A stretch of 64,000 bases of DNA from contig JAOZUK010000003.1 in assembly GCA_029938715.1 (NCBI GenBank), forward strand, positions 8,925 through 72,924, written 5' to 3'. A model generated the notes under the pieces. The model saw nothing but the letters and a program-made list of their open reading frames with translations. It ran no database searches and was not told where the DNA came from. Of this stretch, positions 7,558-17,368 are shown one piece after another. The translations under genes were made by a program, and so were the position numbers. The stretch comes from Bacteroidales bacterium. Its GTDB lineage: Bacteria; Bacteroidota; Bacteroidia; Bacteroidales; GCA-2748055. Numbering within the stretch: position 1 is the first letter of the stretch; each line of letters opens with the position of its first letter.

Positions 7558-9627
7558 ATGAAAGTACTAAAACTGCTATTTGTAATTGGAACCCTGATGG
7601 TGGTCTCCGCCTGTCAGAATGCCAATGATTCTTCCGGTGAGTTCAAACTGCTACCCCAACCTCAGATTTTTGTGATTGACGGAGCCAGCTCTCTTTATGC
7701 AAAAGAGGTGGTGAACTGCCATGGCATAGACGGGGTGAGCCTTCCGGTATGTGGTGATCTTCTTGCTAAACTGGAACCGGTCCATGTAGCCTCTGATGCA
7801 CAGGTGATTTTCAGTGTAGATAATTCACTGGATGTGAGGGCTGAAGGATATACCCTGGAGATAGAAGGAAAAATCATCTCCATTGCAGGAAAAGACAGGG
7901 CAGGACTGCTGTATGGATTTATGACCCTGGAGCAGCTCATGGAAGATGCCACGGAGCAGGATGTACGCCTGCCGGAATGTAGCATCAAAGATTATCCCCT
8001 GCTTGCCTACCGTGCCATTCACCTGGATGTGAAGCACCATTTGGAGAAGACAGAGTACTATTATCAGCTGATGGATAAACTGGCTGCATATAAGATAAAT
8101 GCTGTAATTGCCGAGGTGGAAGATAAACTGGCTTATAAACGTCAGCCCCTGGTTGGTTCTGAGGATGCATTGAGCATTGAGGAGTGGAAGAGGCTGAGCG
8201 ACTATGCCATGGAAAGAAATATTGAGATCAGTCCACTGGTTCAGGGACTGGGCCATGCCTCCTTTATTTTGAAACATAATCTCTACAAGGAGTTGCGGGA
8301 TGACCCGGACAGTGACTGGGCTTTTAATCCACTGGATCCGGAAACTTACAAGCTGCAGTTTGACCTCTACCTGGATGCGTTTGAAGCCCTGCCCCATGGC
8401 CGTTACCTCCATGTGGGTGGCGATGAAGTACATACAACCGGTCGGGGCAGTGGAAAAACTGAACTTGAATTGCAATTATCCTGGTTAAGCAAAGTATGCA
8501 GTTTCGCGGAGGATCATGGACGCATCCCCATCTTCTGGGATGATATGCCCATTAAATATGCCGGACTCTACAGACCCATGTTCGACACTTCAGTGAGCCG
8601 CAATGAGGTGGATCAGCTTTGGGCTGAGAATGAGCATAAACTGGTGGAGTACCTGGATATGTTTCCGAAAAACTGCATCTACATGAGATGGAACTATAGC
8701 GATCCCCACGCTGAGGGAAATATCAAGGCCATGGAGTGGTTCTCTGAACATGGACTACCTGTGATGGGTGCAACAGCCGGACAAACCCGATGGAAATTGA
8801 TGCCACAGAATGAGAGCAATATGGAGAACATCCGCTCCTTTGCTGTAACCTCCATTGATAAGGGGCTCGATGGCCTGTTGCTCACCCTCTGGGATGATGA
8901 TTCTCCACATTTTGAACTCTATATCCGGGGAATTCTGGCATTTGCAGAGTACAGCTGGTCGGGCGATGTTCGATCTAAAACAGAGATTAAAACTGCTTAC
9001 CGGCAAAGGGAATATTCCCACACCCTGGCCGGTGAGGAGTATGCAGTCATAGAGCGGCTGGAGCATATGGCAGGCTGGTGGAACGGTGCATTGTTACAGG
9101 GGGGGCAAAGAAACGACGTAAGAAGCCATGCGGATCCATTAAACCAGAGAATTATTGAACTTCCACTTAAAGGTGAGAAAGGAAGATGGACAAAGAATAA
9201 TGAAGGTCGTCTGGAAATGGCTGCCAAGGTGGTAGAAGACAGTGACAAGGTCGCTTCAACCCTTGAAGCCATGAAATCAAAAGCCATCCGGAACCACTAC
9301 AGGTTAGAGGTCTATGAACAGGCCAACCAGCTGGTCAGGTTTTCGGCCCAGGCACTCCTTACCTTGCAACTTTATGATACCGCACTGGACGATGCTGAAG
9401 CTTCAGAAGCTCTAAAAAAGGTTCAAAATCTGGAAGAGGAGTTTGAGCTCCTTCGGAAGGACGTGGAGCAGGTCTATGGCCAGACCCGTATTCTGACTAA
9501 ACCTGATGACTATATCCTGGACCAGGATCATCACCTGCATCTGGCTAATCAAACCCTTTCATTAGATTGGCTCTTTACAGCCGAACTGTTTTTCTTTGAG
9601 AAAGTAGATTCACAAATGTTAAACTAG
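7558..9627 (+). CDS. GH20 beta-N-acetylhexosaminidase-like lipoprotein
   Basis: 689 aa with a lipoprotein signal ending in VSAC. An N-terminal GH20b-like alpha/beta domain (about 25-140) precedes a GH20 TIM barrel. HVGGDEV holds the catalytic Asp-Glu pair (D289/E290) used for substrate-assisted cleavage of terminal GlcNAc/GalNAc. A long helical C-terminal region (about 480-689) is unassigned. It starts 15 bp after the AlkD-like gene. With the sialidase it would trim sialylated, amino-sugar-capped host or microbial glycans. Confidence 0.88.
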   Translation: MKVLKLLFVIGTLMVVSACQNANDSSGEFKLLPQPQIFVIDGASSLYAKEVVNCHGIDGVSLPVCGDLLAKLEPVHVASDAQVIFSVDNSLDVRAEGYTLEIEGKIISIAGKDRAGLLYGFMTLEQLMEDATEQDVRLPECSIKDYPLLAYRAIHLDVKHHLEKTEYYYQLMDKLAAYKINAVIAEVEDKLAYKRQPLVGSEDALSIEEWKRLSDYAMERNIEISPLVQGLGHASFILKHNLYKELRDDPDSDWAFNPLDPETYKLQFDLYLDAFEALPHGRYLHVGGDEVHTTGRGSGKTELELQLSWLSKVCSFAEDHGRIPIFWDDMPIKYAGLYRPMFDTSVSRNEVDQLWAENEHKLVEYLDMFPKNCIYMRWNYSDPHAEGNIKAMEWFSEHGLPVMGATAGQTRWKLMPQNESNMENIRSFAVTSIDKGLDGLLLTLWDDDSPHFELYIRGILAFAEYSWSGDVRSKTEIKTAYRQREYSHTLAGEEYAVIERLEHMAGWWNGALLQGGQRNDVRSHADPLNQRIIELPLKGEKGRWTKNNEGRLEMAAKVVEDSDKVASTLEAMKSKAIRNHYRLEVYEQANQLVRFSAQALLTLQLYDTALDDAEASEALKKVQNLEEEFELLRKDVEQVYGQTRILTKPDDYILDQDHHLHLANQTLSLDWLFTAELFFFEKVDSQMLN

Positions 9628-9633
9628 TAATAT

Positions 9634-9747
9634 GAGAAGAAAAGTCATATTAACGCTCCCGGTACTTTTATGGCCGACCTGATCACCAATGATGTCACAT
9701 GGGAGAGGTGGAAGGGGCAGATGCCGGTGATCTATAATAAGGAATAA
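9634..9747 (+). pseudogene. C-terminal remnant of an unidentified gene
   Basis: An open frame of about 37 codons without its own start reads EKKSHINAPGTFMADLIT, then ends WERWKGQMPVIYNKE before TAA. Its amino-acid composition is protein-like and unlike random AT-rich intergenic sequence. It begins just after the GH20 stop, so it looks like the tail of a deleted gene. I cannot name the family. The rest of the 9628-9898 gap is AT-rich with no gene that I can see. Confidence 0.35.
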
Positions 9748-9898
9748 GAATAGTTTCTAAACAATCTGATACCCTCAAGTTGATATTGCAGTTCTCTCGA
9801 TATTTTGCTATATGTATTATAAATAATGCAAAAAATGAAATAAAATGCTTTGTCTGTAGTGCAATAATATATATATTTACAATCATATGTAATGACTA

Positions 9899-11092
9899 AT
9901 GAAAAGATTGCGAGAGAATTCGGATAGAAGAATCAGTCAATCACCCGATAAGTTTTTCAGATTTTTACTGGAAAATATTGATTGGAATAATCGCTTAATT
10001 GGTATTAGTGGAGCCAGGGGAGCAGGCAAAACAACGCTTATTTTACAGTATTTAAAAGAGAATTTCAGTAGTTCTGAAAAGGCTATCTACCTTGAGTTGG
10101 ATGACCTTTATTTTGCTGAAAACTCTTTGATAGATTTCGCTGATATATTCTATAAAGAGGGTGGAAGTCTGCTTGTGTTGGATGAGATTCACAAGTATAA
10201 AGGATGGTCTCATGATCTGAAATTAATTTATGATCGGTATGATTCCTTAAAAGTAGTGTTTACAAGCTCTTCAGCCCTGGAGCTTTACAAGGGATCACAT
10301 GATTTGAGCCGACGCTTAATCATGTATAATCTGCCTGGATTATCTTTGAGAGAGTATGCTAATTTCAGGTATGGAATTGAGTTGCCGAAAATATCCTTTG
10401 AACAGTTAATCACAGATTCAAGGGATATAAGTTTTGGTTTACCAAAAGATTTGCGGCCCATTAAATTATTTAAGGAGTATCAGCAATATGGATATTTCCC
10501 TTTTTTTAATGACAATATAGATACCTATCATGAAAGATTGCTTAACACCTTGAACCTCATCCTGGAGAATGATTTACCAATTATTTTCAATATCGATTTC
10601 AATTCCGTGTTAAATTTGAAAAAACTCATATCTATCATTGCAAGAATCGTCCCATATAAACCAAACATAAAAAAACTTGCAGATCAGATAGGAGTTACGA
10701 GAGAAACACTACTCAGATACCTCTTTTATCTGGAGAAAGCCCATGTATTTAAATGGGTAGGGAGAGATACACATGGAATAAATTATTTGAACAAACCCGA
10801 AAAACTATACCTCCAGAATACCAATCTGATTTATGCACTTGCTGAGCACTCTGCAAATATAGGGGCAGTCAGAGAGACCTTTGTTCTAAATCAACTATCA
10901 GTTAATCATAATATAACATACCCAGGGATAGGCGACTTTTTAGTAGATGGTAGAATTACCCTCGAAGTAGGTGGCAAATCGAAAACAAAAAAGCAAATTG
11001 CTGAAATCAAAGATGCTTATCTTATCAAAGATGACATCGAGTTTGGCGCAACTGGAATCATTCCCATATGGATGCTTGGACTGCTCTACTAA
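9899..11092 (+). CDS. AAA ATPase with DUF4143-like C-terminus
   Basis: 397 aa. Walker A GARGAGKTT (38-46) and Walker B LLVLDEIHKY (about 93-102) sit in an N-terminal AAA domain. A winged-helix stretch follows (LADQIGVTRETLLRYLFYLE), then a C-terminal nuclease-like DUF4143 segment (LEVGGKSKTKKQI). Such stand-alone ATPases are common, mobile and of unknown role. The gene is visibly richer in A/T and in rare-looking codons than its neighbours and is flanked upstream by a gene remnant, which suggests acquisition by transfer. It converges on the sulfatase at 11094 with a 1-bp gap. Confidence 0.8.
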   Translation: MKRLRENSDRRISQSPDKFFRFLLENIDWNNRLIGISGARGAGKTTLILQYLKENFSSSEKAIYLELDDLYFAENSLIDFADIFYKEGGSLLVLDEIHKYKGWSHDLKLIYDRYDSLKVVFTSSSALELYKGSHDLSRRLIMYNLPGLSLREYANFRYGIELPKISFEQLITDSRDISFGLPKDLRPIKLFKEYQQYGYFPFFNDNIDTYHERLLNTLNLILENDLPIIFNIDFNSVLNLKKLISIIARIVPYKPNIKKLADQIGVTRETLLRYLFYLEKAHVFKWVGRDTHGINYLNKPEKLYLQNTNLIYALAEHSANIGAVRETFVLNQLSVNHNITYPGIGDFLVDGRITLEVGGKSKTKKQIAEIKDAYLIKDDIEFGATGIIPIWMLGLLY

Positions 11093-11093
11093 T

Positions 11094-12641
11094 CTACTTC
11101 AACTCCAGCTGCTGGATTTGTCCGTAGTCTGTTCCCCGAATCTCCTCGAACGCGGAAACCATCTCCTCCAATTTTTCCTTATTGGATTCAGCCAGGTTAT
11201 GCTGCTCCCCAAGATCATCTTTCAGGTTATAGAGTTGATATTCATCCGCATTCCCCAGTTCAATATTCACATTCTTTGCTATAGCTGGCCCATCGAAAGG
11301 GGGAATCATTACCCAGTCCCCCTGCCTGAATGCTGTACGGCTGGTGGCCTCCAGAATCAGATTCGTCCTGCCCTGATCTTCCTGTCCCATAAACTCACTT
11401 AGCAGCTCAACCCCATCTTCACTTCTTAGCTGGCTTCCGGTTAATGAGGCCAGAGACGAAAGCAGGTCTACCTGGGATACCATGGCATCCGACACCAAAG
11501 GCTTGATCTGGCCCTTCCAGTAGGTAATAAAAGGCACCCGGGTTCCCGCCTCAAACAGGCTGTATTTTCCTCCCCTGAGCGGACCAGCCTGGGTATGACT
11601 GCCCACCTTTGTATCCGCATCATCATAATATCCGTCGTTAAGTACCGGACCATTGTCACTGGTTAGAATGATCATGGTATTCTCCAGAAGCCCCTCTTTT
11701 TCAACTGTTTTTATCAGTTCTCCAATACACCAGTCAGCTTCCACTATCACATCCCCCCTGGCACCCAGTTGAGTTTTCCCCACAAACCGGGGATGGGGTG
11801 TACGTGGTACATGGGGTTGCTGTAAGGCATAGTATAGAAAGAATGGCTCCTGCTTATGTTCCATGATGTAATTCTGGGCCCTTACCAGGAACGTATCGGC
11901 CATGTTTTCATCCACCCACCTGGCGTCTTCTCCACCTTTCATAAAGCCGATGCGCGATATGCCGTTCACTATGGTGTTGAAGTGTCCATGGTGATACTTC
12001 ATCTTGAGCATTTCCGGATTGTCTTTTCCAGTGGGTTCACCGGGAAAATTCTGATTGTAATCGATCTCAATGGGATCGTTGGGATCGAGCCTGACCACAT
12101 GGCCATTCTCGATATAGACCGTGGGTACACGATCCTGGGTAGCTGCCATGATATATGCATAATCAAATCCTACTTCATTGGGTCCCGGAGATATTCGCTG
12201 ATTCCAGTCCACATGACCATCTCCCAGACCCAGGTGCCATTTCCCCACAATTCCTGTATGGTACCCTTCTGCTTTAAACATTTTCGGCAGGGTCACCTGT
12301 TTGGTGTCAATAATAAGTGGCGCCGTACCCGGAAGGATCTTTGCATTCTTATTGCGCCAGGGATAGACACCGGTTAACAGAGCATACCTGCTGGGTGAGC
12401 AGGTTGCGGAAGAAGCATATCCATTGGTAAAACGAACACCCCCTTCAGCCAGTCTGTCAATATTCGGTGTTCTGATCTCAGTGGCTCCATAGGCTCCCAC
12501 ATCGCCATACCCCAGGTCGTCGGCATAGATCAATATTACATTCGGTAGTTTTTCCTCTTGGGATTCGTTCTGAGGGGCATTGCAGGAATTCAGGATGAAC
12601 AATGCTAGTGTTATAACGGTGATGGACAGAGATTTCATCAT
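11094..12641 (-). CDS. Sulfatase (formylglycine-dependent, Cys type), lipoprotein
   Basis: 515 aa with a lipobox at LNSC (C20). The alkaline-phosphatase-fold sulfatase domain opens with IYADDLGYGD, where the two aspartates bind Ca2+. The active-site consensus is CSPSR with C81 as the residue converted to formylglycine, and GKWHLG and a TSDNGP metal-binding motif follow. It resembles arylsulfatase-A-like S1 enzymes; the substrate is not assignable. It is the last gene of the minus-strand operon, 25 bp after the GH13 stop. Confidence 0.92.
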   Translation of the reverse strand: MMKSLSITVITLALFILNSCNAPQNESQEEKLPNVILIYADDLGYGDVGAYGATEIRTPNIDRLAEGGVRFTNGYASSATCSPSRYALLTGVYPWRNKNAKILPGTAPLIIDTKQVTLPKMFKAEGYHTGIVGKWHLGLGDGHVDWNQRISPGPNEVGFDYAYIMAATQDRVPTVYIENGHVVRLDPNDPIEIDYNQNFPGEPTGKDNPEMLKMKYHHGHFNTIVNGISRIGFMKGGEDARWVDENMADTFLVRAQNYIMEHKQEPFFLYYALQQPHVPRTPHPRFVGKTQLGARGDVIVEADWCIGELIKTVEKEGLLENTMIILTSDNGPVLNDGYYDDADTKVGSHTQAGPLRGGKYSLFEAGTRVPFITYWKGQIKPLVSDAMVSQVDLLSSLASLTGSQLRSEDGVELLSEFMGQEDQGRTNLILEATSRTAFRQGDWVMIPPFDGPAIAKNVNIELGNADEYQLYNLKDDLGEQHNLAESNKEKLEEMVSAFEEIRGTDYGQIQQLELK

Positions 12642-12666
12642 GGGAGAATTTATTTGTTATGCTGGG

Positions 12667-14529
12667 TTATTGGAGTTTAAATATGAATGATTCCAGCGGT
12701 TTCAATTCTACCCTTGTTTTAGCAGCACCATTTTCCACAATCAACTGAGTGGTGGATCCATCAAGCTGATCGGACAGGGTATATGTTCCTTCAGATAAAT
12801 CCCAGGCATGGATAATCTCACCCGGAAGACCCAGGTCAAAACCAAAGGTGTCATTTGCATCGAAGTTAGTGACTATAATCAGTCGCTCGTTATCCTTCCA
12901 TCGGACATAAGAGAATACACGGTCGTTATACCACTCAGTATATTGTCTGTTATGGCTGTGAATCTCACTGTATTTTCCCATGAGCGCCTGGCTGTTAAGC
13001 GTGAAATTGAGCAGCTTTTGATAGAAATCCCTCAACTCTTTTTCTTCCCGGGAAAGCTGTCCGCCGTCAAATGCACCCATATTTATCCATTTCACATGGT
13101 TAGGCACTCCCCAGTAATCATAGATGGTGGTGCGGGTCTCAGATCCTTGTCCGGGGTTCCCATCGCCCGGCTCACCCACCTCCTGGCCAAAATAAATCAT
13201 GGTGGGGGAAGTGCCGATGGTGGCTGAGACCACCATAGCAGGTTTCCCTTTTTGGGCATCCCCTGCAAATTCTGAACTGGCTATGCGCTGTTCATCATGG
13301 TTTTCCAGAAAATGAAGCATGTGGTGCTCGATGTCACTCAAACCTTCCTGGATAGGAATGAGGTGGTCGGTACTTCCATGACCCTGCATGATCTGTTTCA
13401 GGGTATCGTACAGCTCCACTTTGTCATACAGGTAATCCATCTTTCCCAGATGGATATAGTCCCGGTAGATATGGGGCTGGTAGATCTCTGCGAGCAGGAA
13501 GGCATCCTGACGGGTTGTCTTAATGGCACTGTTCATATAGCTCCAGAACTCCACAGGTACCATTTCAGCCATATCATAGCGGAATCCATCCACCCCCTTA
13601 TCCAGCCAGTAAAGGGCAATATCCTTATATTTCACCCAGGAGTTGGGGACCTCCTTCTTTTCCCAGTAGGCATGATGTACCTGAAAGGGCTCATTTTCAT
13701 AACCGGCCGGCAGTTCCTCAAAGTCTTTTGTTCCATCGGGACGAACTCCGAAATTCACTTTTACGGCTTCATACCAGTCGTTCATTCCCGGCTGCGAACT
13801 CCTGGATCCGTTCCCGGTCCATTTGGCCGGATCCTCCTTAAAATAGCCATCGGCCTCTGGGTGTGCTTCACCTCCCAGAACCTGGTATCCATTCTGCCAC
13901 TCTGGAACCTGAAATGGAGTTCCTGGGATATAATAGAAGTTGTTATGCTTCATATACTCCCTGGATACATCATCAGAAGCTCCAAAGTCCCTGGTGCCTT
14001 CCGGATTGGTGACGGAATGATAGGTCCTGGCCACATGGTTGGGAACAATGTCGATGATCACTTTCAATCCATGGGCGTGGCTCCGGGCAATCAGGGATTC
14101 AAACTCCTCAAGTCTTTGGGCCGGATCTTCGGCCAGATCCGGATTTACATTGTAGTAGTCCTTCACCGAATAGGGAGAACCGGCCCTTCCCTTCACCACA
14201 TCAGGATCATCTCCCGGGAGTCCGTATCCTGAATAGTCTGTGACCATGGCATGATGCAGCACACCGGTATACCAGATATGAGAAACACCCAGGTCTTTTA
14301 TGGCTTCCAGAGCCTCATCCGTAAAATCATTAAACTTACCCACCCCATTCTCCTCGATTGTTCCCCAGGATTTATTAGTGGTGTTGGTATTTCCAAACAG
14401 GCGAGTAAACACCTGGTAGAGGACGATTTTATGCGTTTGACTCTGATTCACGTTTTCAACATTAGATTTTTGATTACATCCTGATACTATTAAAAGAAGA
14501 GCTATTCCAACTGATAACGCTGGTTTCAT
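12667..14529 (-). CDS. GH13 alpha-amylase-family lipoprotein
   Basis: 620 aa with a lipobox at VSGC (C18). The four conserved GH13 regions are present: DIVPNH (region I), GFRYDMAE with the nucleophile Asp (II), LLAEIY with the acid/base Glu (III) and FLENHDEQR (IV). It has a beta-sandwich C-terminus. It is likely an outer-membrane or periplasmic alpha-glucan- or alpha-glucoside-active enzyme. Its ATG overlaps the stop of the small membrane protein by 4 bp (ATGA), so translation is coupled. Confidence 0.9.
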   Translation of the reverse strand: MKPALSVGIALLLIVSGCNQKSNVENVNQSQTHKIVLYQVFTRLFGNTNTTNKSWGTIEENGVGKFNDFTDEALEAIKDLGVSHIWYTGVLHHAMVTDYSGYGLPGDDPDVVKGRAGSPYSVKDYYNVNPDLAEDPAQRLEEFESLIARSHAHGLKVIIDIVPNHVARTYHSVTNPEGTRDFGASDDVSREYMKHNNFYYIPGTPFQVPEWQNGYQVLGGEAHPEADGYFKEDPAKWTGNGSRSSQPGMNDWYEAVKVNFGVRPDGTKDFEELPAGYENEPFQVHHAYWEKKEVPNSWVKYKDIALYWLDKGVDGFRYDMAEMVPVEFWSYMNSAIKTTRQDAFLLAEIYQPHIYRDYIHLGKMDYLYDKVELYDTLKQIMQGHGSTDHLIPIQEGLSDIEHHMLHFLENHDEQRIASSEFAGDAQKGKPAMVVSATIGTSPTMIYFGQEVGEPGDGNPGQGSETRTTIYDYWGVPNHVKWINMGAFDGGQLSREEKELRDFYQKLLNFTLNSQALMGKYSEIHSHNRQYTEWYNDRVFSYVRWKDNERLIIVTNFDANDTFGFDLGLPGEIIHAWDLSEGTYTLSDQLDGSTTQLIVENGAAKTRVELKPLESFIFKLQ

Positions 14530-14879
14530 GATTCCGGTTTATCCAGGTGATATCTATGCTTCAATGATTTTCCACGGAAAACCAGTCCGGAACAGAGGGT
14601 GAGCAGCGACACCACAACCAGGATGATGGCAAGCCTGCCCCAATCGTCACCTATGGATTTACGTATCTCAATGTATCCCATCATAGCGCGGATCCACTCA
14701 AGGGCCCCCAGAAGGAGTAATACCTGGATTGTTCTGGCTGCCCAGGGCTTCCTGATTAAAAGCAATAGAGGAACCCCGAAACTCAGGATGACAAATGGAA
14801 ACAGTCCCGCTCTTGAAAAGTGAGCTGCAAGCAGGCCAAACGCAAAGAGAACTGGTAATAATCTTAGAAAGTTTTTCAT
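14526..14879 (-). CDS. Small membrane protein of unknown function
   Basis: 117 aa with four predicted transmembrane segments (about 5-22, 26-42, 50-66 and 82-101) and a basic C-terminal tail. I do not recognise a family. It overlaps GH28 upstream and GH13 downstream by 4 bp each (ATGA at both junctions), so it is translated as part of the operon. It is the only non-enzymatic component between two secreted glycosidases. Confidence 0.75.
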   Translation of the reverse strand: MKNFLRLLPVLFAFGLLAAHFSRAGLFPFVILSFGVPLLLLIRKPWAARTIQVLLLLGALEWIRAMMGYIEIRKSIGDDWGRLAIILVVVSLLTLCSGLVFRGKSLKHRYHLDKPES

Positions 14880-16465
14880 GGGCTGATGTTTGACTGATGG
14901 ATTAGTTTGAATTTTTTGTTACTGGTCCGGTTGTTTTCCAGATTAACCCCTTTGCCATCCGTTAGTTCGATGGCCGGGAAAATTGAACTGGCTGGTGTTC
15001 CAACAAAATCTCTGATTGTAAGGTTGGTAAATTCTCTGGAATAGATGGCATGGCTCATATAATCGGGTAGATTCTCGCCCCATTCTACCTGGAGCCCAAT
15101 AATTTGCAAGTTATCGGTATGCTGACTGTATAGGGCAGGAATGTCATGTTTAAAAATCCCCAGGTCAAAAGTATATACAGGCCTGAGGTCGAAATTACCT
15201 CCATAGGTATCACTGTGCAAGCCCCCTGAAATTTTTAAGGAGACATTTTCAAGGAGAACATCTGAAATTTTGGCCTCATTGGTCCCATAGATCACAATGC
15301 CGCTTTCACTCTCCGCTATGATATTCCTGAAACGTATGTTCTTAACCGCTCCGGCCGGGCTGTTGGGGTCGCGTCTGATGGCAGATACATGAATGGGTTC
15401 CCCGCTGCCCCACCAATGTCCTGTGTACATGCGATTCTGTATGGTAATATCACTGAATAGGATGTTCTCGATGGTGCCGTTGTCGCGGGAGAATACACCC
15501 ACCCCCCGGTTTGAATCATAAATGACCAGGTTGGAGAATACACAATTCCGGATGGAATTGATTCCGTAACCAACGCGGATGCCTGCAGAGCGTGACTGCA
15601 TCACACAATTGGTCACTGTAATATTCTCTGCATACCCGGTTTTATTGCCGTACTTCCTTGTGGAATAGTCTTCTTTGGTATTGATATCTCCTTCAACTCC
15701 GGCGCGGGTGCCAAATCCGGTTACTATAATGGCATCATCTCCGGCCCGGATATCACAATCGGAGATTCTTACATTTCTGGAAGTGGTGCAATGGATCCCA
15801 TCGCTGTTGGGCACCATCAGGTTGTTATAGATGGAGATTCCCGTTACCAGCACATCATCACAATCTGCGATCCTGAAGGTCCAATGTGGCGAATCTCTGA
15901 AGGTAATGTCTTTGATGTCCACCTGTTCACATTGATGTAAAACCACCATCATGCCAGGTCTGGCATGGAAGGAGATGGGGCCTTCGGGAGGGAATAAATG
16001 TTCTGGCATATAATCCTGACCCTGTCGGGTGACGTTCCTGTCGAAGTCACTCCCCATATGGGCTTTATCAGCCAGGTGAAAGCTTGTTCCGTTTCCGTCA
16101 ATCTCTCCTTCACCGGTGATGGAAATACCTGTGGCCTGGTAGGCATAGATCAGTCCGTGCTGATATCCTCCAATCCGGTAATCGGCTGTATCGGGGCTGC
16201 CCATGAGCCGCGCTCCCTGCTCCAGGTAGAGATTCACATTGGATTTGAGAACGATGGTTCCGGTGACAAACTTTCCGGGGGGGATGACCACTTTCCCACC
16301 GCCGTTTTGATGACAATCATCAATGGCTTGCTGAATGAAGCTGGTATTTACCGTTTTACCATCGTCCTTTGCTCCAAAGGAGGTGATGACGTAATCATGA
16401 TTAAGCTGGTTGCAGCTCAGGAATAAGGGTATCCATAGGATGAAAATAAGTACTTGTTTGATCAT
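14876..16465 (-). CDS. GH28 polygalacturonase-like lipoprotein
   Basis: 529 aa with a lipobox at LSC (C18). The entry segment VITSFGAKDDGKTVNTSFIQ is typical of GH28/pectate-lyase-like right-handed beta helices. Catalytic-region motifs are NSDGIHC and RAGDDAI, which match GH28 NTD and DD; SAGIRVGYG takes the place of the RIK-region. The GHG histidine motif is not clear, so the substrate may not be plain polygalacturonate. It is secreted or lipid-anchored and follows the ChbG gene by 36 bp. Confidence 0.82.
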   Translation of the reverse strand: MIKQVLIFILWIPLFLSCNQLNHDYVITSFGAKDDGKTVNTSFIQQAIDDCHQNGGGKVVIPPGKFVTGTIVLKSNVNLYLEQGARLMGSPDTADYRIGGYQHGLIYAYQATGISITGEGEIDGNGTSFHLADKAHMGSDFDRNVTRQGQDYMPEHLFPPEGPISFHARPGMMVVLHQCEQVDIKDITFRDSPHWTFRIADCDDVLVTGISIYNNLMVPNSDGIHCTTSRNVRISDCDIRAGDDAIIVTGFGTRAGVEGDINTKEDYSTRKYGNKTGYAENITVTNCVMQSRSAGIRVGYGINSIRNCVFSNLVIYDSNRGVGVFSRDNGTIENILFSDITIQNRMYTGHWWGSGEPIHVSAIRRDPNSPAGAVKNIRFRNIIAESESGIVIYGTNEAKISDVLLENVSLKISGGLHSDTYGGNFDLRPVYTFDLGIFKHDIPALYSQHTDNLQIIGLQVEWGENLPDYMSHAIYSREFTNLTIRDFVGTPASSIFPAIELTDGKGVNLENNRTSNKKFKLIHQSNISP

Positions 16466-16501
16466 AGGATAGGCTGTTCTCAGGTTAAGGTAGATTTGAT
16501 T

Positions 16502-17356
16502 TTACTTCACCAGATCGGAATAGGATATAAGTTGGATCCCCAGCTTCTCAATTTCTTTGATTACCTTCTCACTTGTAAACAGTTCGGTGACCATCTGGCG
16601 GTCCGCATTCACGGTGTAATACCCTTCATGTCCCACGGCCTCCATTTCTGCACCTGCCAGTGCCGGATGTTCCACAAACATATAGGTATTACCAGCTTTG
16701 AGTTTCCTGAGCCCTCCAATGAAAGTATCAATTCTCTCCCCGGAAGTCTCTCCTGTAATTCGTCCCGGAAAACGTTCTACACCTATCTCTCCCGGACTGA
16801 TATCCAGATTATATTCTTGTGCCAGTTTGCTGAAAACCCCGGCTACCTGCTCATCCCAGCCAGAGCAACCCATATGGCAGGAAAGATGTGATACCTGTGG
16901 AATATGACTGGTGGCCAGTTCAATCTGAGCCCTCATTTCGGCTTCGATCTCTTCCAGTTTCCAGTCAGATCCCTTCAGGGTTCGGTTCTCGGGATAACGG
17001 TCGTTGGGCCAGATCATGGGGAAGAAAAATCCATCCTCATCTGTGATGCTGGGGGCATGGGTTAATGGTCTCCATTTTACATTTTCCCATTCGCTGGTAA
17101 AGGTAAGGTGAACCCCCACGTCCAATCCCGGGTTCTCATTCAGCATCCTGACAGCCTCTGGAAACCATGCACAGGGCACCATGATCTCCACCGAGCGGAC
17201 GATCCCCTCCTGGTAAGATTTGATACAGCCCAGGTTGCTGCCGTGGGTGGATCCGATATCGTCGGCCCGGATGATCAGACGGATCTCTTCCTTTGACTGA
17301 CCACTGAGGCATCCTAGAGTGAGGCTGAATATGAGTGACAGGATAACATGCTTCAT
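16502..17356 (-). CDS. ChbG/HpnK (YdjC-like) carbohydrate deacetylase
   Basis: 284 aa with a signal peptide (cleavage near CLSGQS). Family metal and active-site motifs are visible: IIRADDIGST with the Asp pair near residues 31-32, GVHLTFTSEW for a His ligand, and HLSCHMGC for the second His region. Members remove N-acetyl groups from amino sugars such as chitobiose or hopanoid glucosamine. Unlike cytoplasmic ChbG it appears exported. It starts 12 bp after the inositol-phosphatase-like stop. Confidence 0.82.
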   Translation of the reverse strand: MKHVILSLIFSLTLGCLSGQSKEEIRLIIRADDIGSTHGSNLGCIKSYQEGIVRSVEIMVPCAWFPEAVRMLNENPGLDVGVHLTFTSEWENVKWRPLTHAPSITDEDGFFFPMIWPNDRYPENRTLKGSDWKLEEIEAEMRAQIELATSHIPQVSHLSCHMGCSGWDEQVAGVFSKLAQEYNLDISPGEIGVERFPGRITGETSGERIDTFIGGLRKLKAGNTYMFVEHPALAGAEMEAVGHEGYYTVNADRQMVTELFTSEKVIKEIEKLGIQLISYSDLVK

Positions 17357-17368
17357 GGTTGGGTAAGT

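Noticed and set aside
9899-11092. Toxin-antitoxin or defence ATPase
   Set aside because: Only a single ATPase gene is present, with no partner or nearby defence gene; DUF4143-type ATPases are widespread with unknown role.
13297-14232. 311-aa plus-strand ORF of the track
   Set aside because: It is antisense to the GH13 gene, whose catalytic motifs are intact; its composition is that of a shadow frame.
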